8,707 bases of DNA, from positions 1 through 8,707 of the forward strand of contig CAZCPY010000127.1 in assembly GCA_964499865.1 (NCBI GenBank). Direction: 5' to 3'. The position numbers and the translations under genes were made by a program. This document shows, in pieces, positions 5,321 to 8,707 of this stretch (position 1 is the first letter of the stretch; each line of letters opens with the position of its first letter). The notes under the pieces were generated by a model that ran no database searches, was not told where the DNA came from, and saw nothing but the letters and a program-made list of their open reading frames with translations. Origin of the DNA: JANOGU01 sp964499865 (GTDB lineage: Bacteria; Pseudomonadota; Alphaproteobacteria; Rhodobacterales; Rhodobacteraceae).

Positions 5321-5477
5321 GCCGTCCCCCCCCTGCGCCCGCCTCGGCCCTGGCCAGCGCGCGGCGCACGCGGGCCGCGCGCCACAGCGACAGCGCGACC
5401 AGCCCCCCCAGAAGCAGCGCCGTCACCCCGTAGGAGGCCAGCACCGCGAACGCGAATCTGCCGAGGTCCGGCATCAT
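5313..5477 (-). CDS. ccmD: Heme exporter small subunit CcmD
   Basis: A 54-residue single-span membrane protein in the standard ccmC-ccmD-ccmG position. One hydrophobic helix runs from about residue 8 to 32, with the conserved tyrosine Y16 near its start. A basic segment WRAARVRRALAR (32-43) follows on the cytoplasmic side. CcmD stabilises the CcmABC complex and helps release holo-CcmE; its sequence is poorly conserved in all species, so position carries much of the call. The ATG at 5477 overlaps the ccmC stop (ATGA, four bases); a second ATG follows directly. The 3' end contains a G8 run (5326-5333), where a one-base slip would change the last residues. This gene is the equivalent of orf52 in the Rhodobacter capsulatus hel cluster. 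Confidence 0.88.
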   Translation of the reverse strand: MMPDLGRFAFAVLASYGVTALLLGGLVALSLWRAARVRRALARAEAGAGGGRHG

Positions 5478-6205
5478 GCCATCCGCTCCCGCATCGACAG
5501 CGCCAGCAGGCGGCGGGCGCGGACCTCGGTCCGCGTGCGCAGCAGCACCAGCGTCACGAACAGCATGAAGAACCCCGCGATCGAGACATAGAGCGGGTTC
5601 GAGAAGACATCGGCCATGTTCTCCTCGCGGTCGAGGCTGAGGCTCGACCCCTGATGCAGGCCCTGGTCGCCGAAGACGAGCACGGCATAGCGCGACAGGA
5701 AGGCAAAGACGGTGCCGACAAGGCACAGGATGCCGGTCAGGTCGGCCGCCGTCTCCGGCGCTTCGACCGCCTGCCACAGCGCGATGTAGCCCAGGTAGAA
5801 CAGCGCCAGGATCAGGAACGCGGTCAGCCGCGGGTCCCATTCCCACCAGCTGCCCCAGATCGGCTGGCCCCACAATGCCCCGGTCGCAAGCCCGACCAGG
5901 GTGAAGGTCAGCCCCACCGGCGCCGCCGCCCGCGCCGCCAGCGCGCTGACATGGTGGCGGCGGATCAGCCAGACCAGCGAGGCCAGAAGCATCATGAACC
6001 ACGTGCCCGTGGCCATCATCGCGGCGGGCACGTGCAGGAAGATGATCTTGACGGATGCGCCCTGGCGGAAGTCGTCGGGCGTGAGGAAGAACCCCCAGCC
6101 CAGGCCCGCCGCCAGCAGCAGCGCCGCAGCACCCGCACACCACGGCAGCAGGCGCGCCGACAGCGCCATGAAGCGGACGGGATTGGCATAGTCCCACAAC
6201 GACAT
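5474..6205 (-). CDS. ccmC: Heme-handling membrane protein CcmC
   Basis: A 243-residue inner-membrane protein with six predicted helices (about 20-40, 60-80, 96-113, 127-146, 155-176, 204-222). The diagnostic periplasmic tryptophan-rich motif WGSWWEWDPRLT is at 117-128. The flanking haem-ligand histidines are H58 in FLHVPAA and H184 in GLHQGSS, matching H60 and H184 of Escherichia coli CcmC. CcmC passes haem to the chaperone CcmE, working with CcmABD. The C-terminal LLRTRTEVRARR is typical of alphaproteobacterial CcmC. No ribosome-binding site precedes the ATG; instead a -10-like TAGCTC starts 12 bases upstream, implying a leaderless transcript in addition to read-through from ccmAB. The stop overlaps the ccmD start (ATGA). 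Confidence 0.97.
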   Translation of the reverse strand: MSLWDYANPVRFMALSARLLPWCAGAAALLLAAGLGWGFFLTPDDFRQGASVKIIFLHVPAAMMATGTWFMMLLASLVWLIRRHHVSALAARAAAPVGLTFTLVGLATGALWGQPIWGSWWEWDPRLTAFLILALFYLGYIALWQAVEAPETAADLTGILCLVGTVFAFLSRYAVLVFGDQGLHQGSSLSLDREENMADVFSNPLYVSIAGFFMLFVTLVLLRTRTEVRARRLLALSMRERMA

Positions 6206-6211
6206 GCGCCT

Positions 6212-6240
6212 GAGCTAGAGGACGCGCGCGCGAAGGGCAA
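6212..6240 (-). promoter_or_regulatory. Internal leaderless-type promoter of ccmC
   Basis: Read on the minus strand, TTGCCC (6240-6235) and TAGCTC (6217-6212) are separated by exactly 17 bases. The -10 box begins 12 bases before the ccmC ATG at 6205. It fills most of the only real gap (41 bases) in the otherwise overlapping ccm operon. The -35 box lies in the loop of a possible GCGCGC/GCGCGC hairpin that could also limit transcription arriving from ccmB. If active, ccmCDG and the downstream gene could be expressed independently of ccmAB. Confidence 0.5.
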
Positions 6241-6246
6241 GCGCGC

Positions 6247-6903
6247 TCACCGCAGGTTGATCCGCAGGGCGGCAGCCGTGGCAAAGGGCAGCACCGCCAG
6301 GCACCCGGCCGACACGGCCGCAACCAGCAGCAGCGGCGTCCCCGCCGCCAGTCCCGCCGCACCCCGCTGCGCCGCCCCGGCCCCGAACACCAGCGTCGGC
6401 AGATACATCGGCAGGACCAGCAGCGACAAGAGCAGCCCGCCCCGCTTGAGCCCGACCGTCAGCGCCGCGCCAAAGCCGCCGATCAGCGACAGCGCGGGCG
6501 TCCCCAGCAGCAGCGCCGCGAACAGCGGCCCCGCCGCCGCCGCCGGCAGGTGCAGGAGCACCCCCAGCGGCAGCGCCGCCAGCGTCAGCGGCAGCCCCGT
6601 CGTCACCCAGTGCGCCACCGCCTTGGCCAGCGCCACCGCCTCCAGCGGCAGGGGGGCGGTCGCCAGAGCCTCCAGCGCGCCGTCCTCGGCCTCGGCCACG
6701 AACATCCGCTCCAGCGTCAGCAGGCAGGCCAGCAGCGCCCCCACCCACAGCACGCCCGCCGCGACCGGGGCCAGCCGTGCGGCGTCGGTCCCGGCGCCCA
6801 GGGGGACCAGCACGACGACGATCAGGAAGAACCCCAGCGCCAGCCCGAACCCGCCGCCCGCGCGCACGGCGATCTTCAGGTCGCGGGCCACCAGCGCGAT
6901 CAT
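6247..6903 (-). CDS. ccmB: Heme exporter membrane subunit CcmB
   Basis: A 218-residue polytopic protein, the normal CcmB length, with six hydrophobic helices (about 18-36, 46-63, 97-118, 124-146, 155-176, 188-210). The family segment LLTLERMFVAEAEDGALEAL (61-80) follows the second helix, and the conserved LPTLVFGAGA (168-177) ends the fifth. CcmB is the permease partner of the CcmA ATPase; the CcmABCD complex uses ATP to release holo-CcmE. The ATG at 6903 overlaps the ccmA stop by four bases (ATGA). The frame is open further upstream to 7095, but that part lies inside ccmA and has no similarity to CcmB, so the start at 6903 is preferred. Confidence 0.96.
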   Translation of the reverse strand: MIALVARDLKIAVRAGGGFGLALGFFLIVVVLVPLGAGTDAARLAPVAAGVLWVGALLACLLTLERMFVAEAEDGALEALATAPLPLEAVALAKAVAHWVTTGLPLTLAALPLGVLLHLPAAAAGPLFAALLLGTPALSLIGGFGAALTVGLKRGGLLLSLLVLPMYLPTLVFGAGAAQRGAAGLAAGTPLLLVAAVSAGCLAVLPFATAAALRINLR

Positions 6904-7505
6904 GCGACCCCCGCGAAGGCGTCCGCCGGCGGCCTCGCGCGGCAGGGCGCAAGGTCGAAGGCCTCGGTCCCGGCCAGCGGCAGGTGCGAGGCGATCAGCG
7001 CCAGCCCGCCCGCCGCCAGATGCGCCGCCAGCGCCGCCTCGAAGGCGGCGACCGAGGCTGCGTCCAGCGACACCGTCGGCTCGTCGCACAGCCACAGGGG
7101 CCGCCCGCTGACCACCAGCCGCGCCAGCCCCGCCCGCCGCCGCTGCCCCGCCGACAGCTCGCGCCCCGGCCGGTCGGCCAGCGGCGTCAGGCCAAAGGCC
7201 TGCAAGGCGGGGCCGATGTCGCGGCGGGCGTGCAGCGCGGCCCAGAAGCGCAGGTTCTCCGCCACCGTCAGCGTCGGCTTGACCGCATCCAGATGCGCCG
7301 CCAGCACCAGCCGGTCCTCGGCGCCCTCGACCTTTCCTGCCAGCGCGGGCAAAAGCCCCGCCACGGTGCGCAGCAGCGTCGTCTTGCCCGCCCCGTTCGG
7401 CCCGGTCAGCACCACGGCCCGGCCGGGGCGGACGGTCAGGCGCACGCCCTCCACCACCGGCCAGCCGCCGCGGCCGCAGGTCAGGTCGGTCAGCGCAAGG
7501 TCCAT
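6900..7505 (-). CDS. ccmA: Heme exporter ATP-binding protein CcmA
   Basis: A 201-residue ABC ATPase with all expected motifs: Walker A GPNGAGKTT (35-43), the CcmA-type HLDAVKPTLTVAENLRFWA region (71-89), the signature LSAGQRRR (117-124), Walker B LWLCDEP (137-143) with D141 and E142, and the switch histidine H174. The D-loop reads SLDAAS (146-151). It works at the cytoplasmic face with CcmB, C and D, and ATP hydrolysis frees haem-loaded CcmE. It is the first gene of the operon. The ATG at 7505 has AGGGG only two bases away, too close for a good ribosome-binding site. A TAGGGC box at 7518-7513 begins 13 bases upstream, so a very short or absent leader is possible. Confidence 0.96.
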   Translation of the reverse strand: MDLALTDLTCGRGGWPVVEGVRLTVRPGRAVVLTGPNGAGKTTLLRTVAGLLPALAGKVEGAEDRLVLAAHLDAVKPTLTVAENLRFWAALHARRDIGPALQAFGLTPLADRPGRELSAGQRRRAGLARLVVSGRPLWLCDEPTVSLDAASVAAFEAALAAHLAAGGLALIASHLPLAGTEAFDLAPCRARPPADAFAGVA

Positions 7506-7570
7506 GGCCCCTGCCCTAGCCGATCCTGCCCGCCCGCGCTACACCCCCCGGACCAGAACAGGAGACCGCC
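7506..7570. promoter_or_regulatory. Divergent promoter region between ccmA and the aldo/keto reductase
   Basis: These 65 bases must drive both genes. Toward ccmA, TAGGGC (7518-7513, minus strand) is a possible -10 at the near-leaderless distance, but the matching -35 (TAGCGC at 7541-7536) is poor. Toward the reductase, TACACC (7540-7545) could be a -10, again with a weak -35 (TAGCCG at 7517-7522). The reductase has a proper ribosome-binding site (AGGAG, 7560-7564). The two candidate promoters interleave, so mutual exclusion is conceivable. No clear operator is visible. Confidence 0.35.
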
Positions 7571-8560
7571 ATGCCCCTTTCTCCCCGCCGCTTCGGCCGC
7601 CTCGACCGCGCCGTCCACCCCGTAGGCTTCGGTGCCTGGGCCATCGGCGGCACCTGGGGCGAGGTGTCGGAGGCCGACGCCCGGGCGGCGCTGGAAGCCG
7701 CCCTCGACAACGGCTGCGATGTCATCGACACCGCCGATGTCTACGGCGACGGCCGGTCGGAACGCATCATCCGCGACACCCTCAAGGGGGTCCCGCAGCG
7801 CCCCTTCGTCGCCACCAAGGCCGGCCGCCGCCTGCCGAAACAGGTGCCCGAGGGCTACACGCTGGAAAACCTGACCGCCTGGACCGACCGCTCGCGCGCC
7901 AATCTCGGGATGGACTGCCTCGACCTCGTGCAGCTCCACTGCCCGCCGCACGCGGCGATCCGTGGAGAACAGGTCTGGGACGCGCTGGAAACGCTGAAGG
8001 CGCGCGGCGCCGTCGCCGCCTACGGCGTCTCGGTCGAGACGGTGGCCGAGGCGATGGACGCCGTCGCCCGGCCCGGCGTCGCCAGCATCCAGATCATCTG
8101 GAACGCCTTCCGCCTGAAACCGGCCGAGACCTTCTTCCCCGCCGCCGCCCGGGCAGGCGTGGGCGTGATCGCCCGCGTGCCCCTCGCCTCGGGCCTGCTC
8201 ACCGGCAAGATGACCGCAGCCAGCAGCTTCGCCGCCGACGACCACCGCAGCTTCAACCGCGACGGCGCGGCCTTCGACAAGGGCGAGACCTTCTCCGGCG
8301 TGCCCTGGGATGTCGCCCTCGCCGCCGTCGAGGACCTGCGCCCCCTGGTCCCCGGCGGCACCACCATGGCCGCCTGGGCGCTGCGCTGGTGCCTGATGGA
8401 GGACGCCGTCACCGTCGTCATCCCCGGCGCCAGGACCGCCGCCCAGGCACGGGGCAACATGGCGGCAGGCGACCTGCCGCCCCTCGGCGCCGAGACCATG
8501 GCGGCAGTGCGCGCCATCTACGACACCCGCGTCCGCCCGCACGTCCACCACCTCTGGTAA
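7571..8560 (+). CDS. Aldo/keto reductase
   Basis: A 329-residue NADPH-dependent oxidoreductase of the aldo/keto reductase (TIM-barrel) superfamily. The catalytic tetrad is complete: D53 and Y58 in VIDTADVYGDGRSE, K83 in VATKAG, and H123 in LVQLHCPP. The barrel's substrate side shows WNAFRLKP (177-184) and the segment VPLASGLLTGKM (203-214). The cofactor phosphate-binding motif is VIPGARTAAQARGN (283-296). It is most like the potassium-channel-beta/YajO-type branch that reduces carbonyls or oxidises sugar alcohols; the natural substrate cannot be told. The start is supported by AGGAG at 7560-7564, six bases upstream. The protein is cytoplasmic and full length. It diverges from ccmA and has no other partner here, so a role in cytochrome maturation is not implied. 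Confidence 0.93.
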   Translation: MPLSPRRFGRLDRAVHPVGFGAWAIGGTWGEVSEADARAALEAALDNGCDVIDTADVYGDGRSERIIRDTLKGVPQRPFVATKAGRRLPKQVPEGYTLENLTAWTDRSRANLGMDCLDLVQLHCPPHAAIRGEQVWDALETLKARGAVAAYGVSVETVAEAMDAVARPGVASIQIIWNAFRLKPAETFFPAAARAGVGVIARVPLASGLLTGKMTAASSFAADDHRSFNRDGAAFDKGETFSGVPWDVALAAVEDLRPLVPGGTTMAAWALRWCLMEDAVTVVIPGARTAAQARGNMAAGDLPPLGAETMAAVRAIYDTRVRPHVHHLW

Positions 8561-8575
8561 GCCGGATTCCGCCCC

Positions 8576-8620
8576 TTCATCTTGGCTGAAATACCCCGGG
8601 GTCCGGGGCAGCGCCCCGGG
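8576..8620 (+). repeat. Intergenic element: CATCTTGGCTGAAATA box plus GC hairpin
   Basis: Sixteen bases after the reductase stop, TTCATCTTGGCTGAAATA (8576-8593) is followed by CCCCGGGGT and a hairpin: CCGGGGC at 8603-8609, loop AGC, GCCCCGG at 8613-8619. I recall closely similar boxes ending in a GC-rich palindrome in many intergenic regions of Rhodobacteraceae genomes, so this is probably a dispersed extragenic repeat. It may also act as the reductase terminator or mRNA 3' end, although there is no T-run after the stem. Only one copy is in the window, so the repeat status rests on recall. Confidence 0.5.
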
Positions 8621-8679
8621 TCTCTCCACCCGCGCCACGCCACCGCACCGGACCCGCGGCAGCCACGGCGGGCGAGCAC

Positions 8680-8702
8680 CCCCGCCCCTCTTCGGGGTGG
8701 GG
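8680..8702. terminator. Strong GC hairpin at the window end, possible terminator
   Basis: CCCC-G-CCCC (8680-8688) can pair with GGGG-T-GGGG (8694-8702) around a TCTTC loop, giving a nine-pair stem with one G-U pair. No T-tract follows on either strand within view, so it is at best an imperfect intrinsic terminator. It could belong to the reductase or to a gene converging from beyond the window. The rest of 8621-8707 shows no gene. Confidence 0.3.
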
Positions 8703-8707
8703 TCGAG

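Noticed and set aside
6247..7095. Longer 282-residue version of CcmB
   Set aside because: The extension is out-of-frame ccmA sequence; the ATG at 6903 gives the normal family length and a four-base overlap with ccmA.
5075..7111. A 678-codon plus-strand open frame across the ccm genes
   Set aside because: It is the antisense shadow of ccmG, ccmD, ccmC and ccmB, all of which carry complete family motifs on the other strand.
6550..8589. A 679-codon plus-strand open frame across ccmB, ccmA and the reductase
   Set aside because: It is a low-complexity, arginine- and proline-rich translation in the wrong frame of three well-supported genes.

Overview
The window is a GC-rich stretch (roughly 70% G+C by eye) of bacterial chromosome. 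Gene order and protein similarity point to an alphaproteobacterium of the Rhodobacterales (Rhodobacter/Paracoccus-like). The best evidence is a compact ccmA-ccmB-ccmC-ccmD-ccmG cluster on the minus strand, the order known as helABC-orf52-helX in Rhodobacter capsulatus. No tRNA, rRNA, CRISPR array, transposase or phage gene was found.

Left part (1-3403, plus strand). The window opens on the C-terminal effector-domain remnant of a LysR-type regulator whose reading frame is closed by a stop at 10-12. A 12-bp tandem array of eleven units follows its stop codon and appears to have grown out of the gene's own last four codons. After a leader with a candidate promoter and two hairpins comes a single-domain, six-helix voltage-gated cation channel of the bacterial NaV/CaV type, with the pore sequence TLEGW rather than the common TLESW. 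It is followed by a translationally coupled pair: a ThuA-domain protein and a Gfo/Idh/MocA oxidoreductase, resembling rhizobial thuA-thuB but without the sugar transporter.

Middle part (3404-4370, plus strand). There is a possible 34-residue hydrophobic microprotein and a stand-alone sulfotransferase. The sulfotransferase start codon sits exactly where transcription from a good -35/-10 pair should begin, so its mRNA is probably leaderless.

Right-centre part (4377-7505, minus strand). Transcription runs ccmA, ccmB, ccmC, ccmD, ccmG and then a small exported four-cysteine protein of unknown function. All junctions overlap by 4-8 bases except ccmB-ccmC, where a 41-base gap holds a second leaderless-type promoter. 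CcmABCD move and present heme for attachment to apocytochrome c; CcmG is the periplasmic thioredoxin that keeps the apocytochrome CXXCH thiols reduced. ccmE, ccmF, ccmH and ccmI are not in the window. The operon meets the sulfotransferase tail to tail with only six bases between the stop codons.

Right end (7506-8707). A 65-bp divergent promoter region separates ccmA from an intact aldo/keto reductase. Downstream lies an intergenic element (CATCTTGGC box, then a GC hairpin) of a kind I recall as common in Rhodobacteraceae, and a second hairpin at the window edge.

Most of the window is ordinary metabolic and respiratory gene content. The points most worth following are the four-cysteine protein fused translationally to ccmG, the TLEGW channel filter, the 12-bp array that preserves the frame of the preceding gene, and the leaderless promoter architecture seen at two genes.
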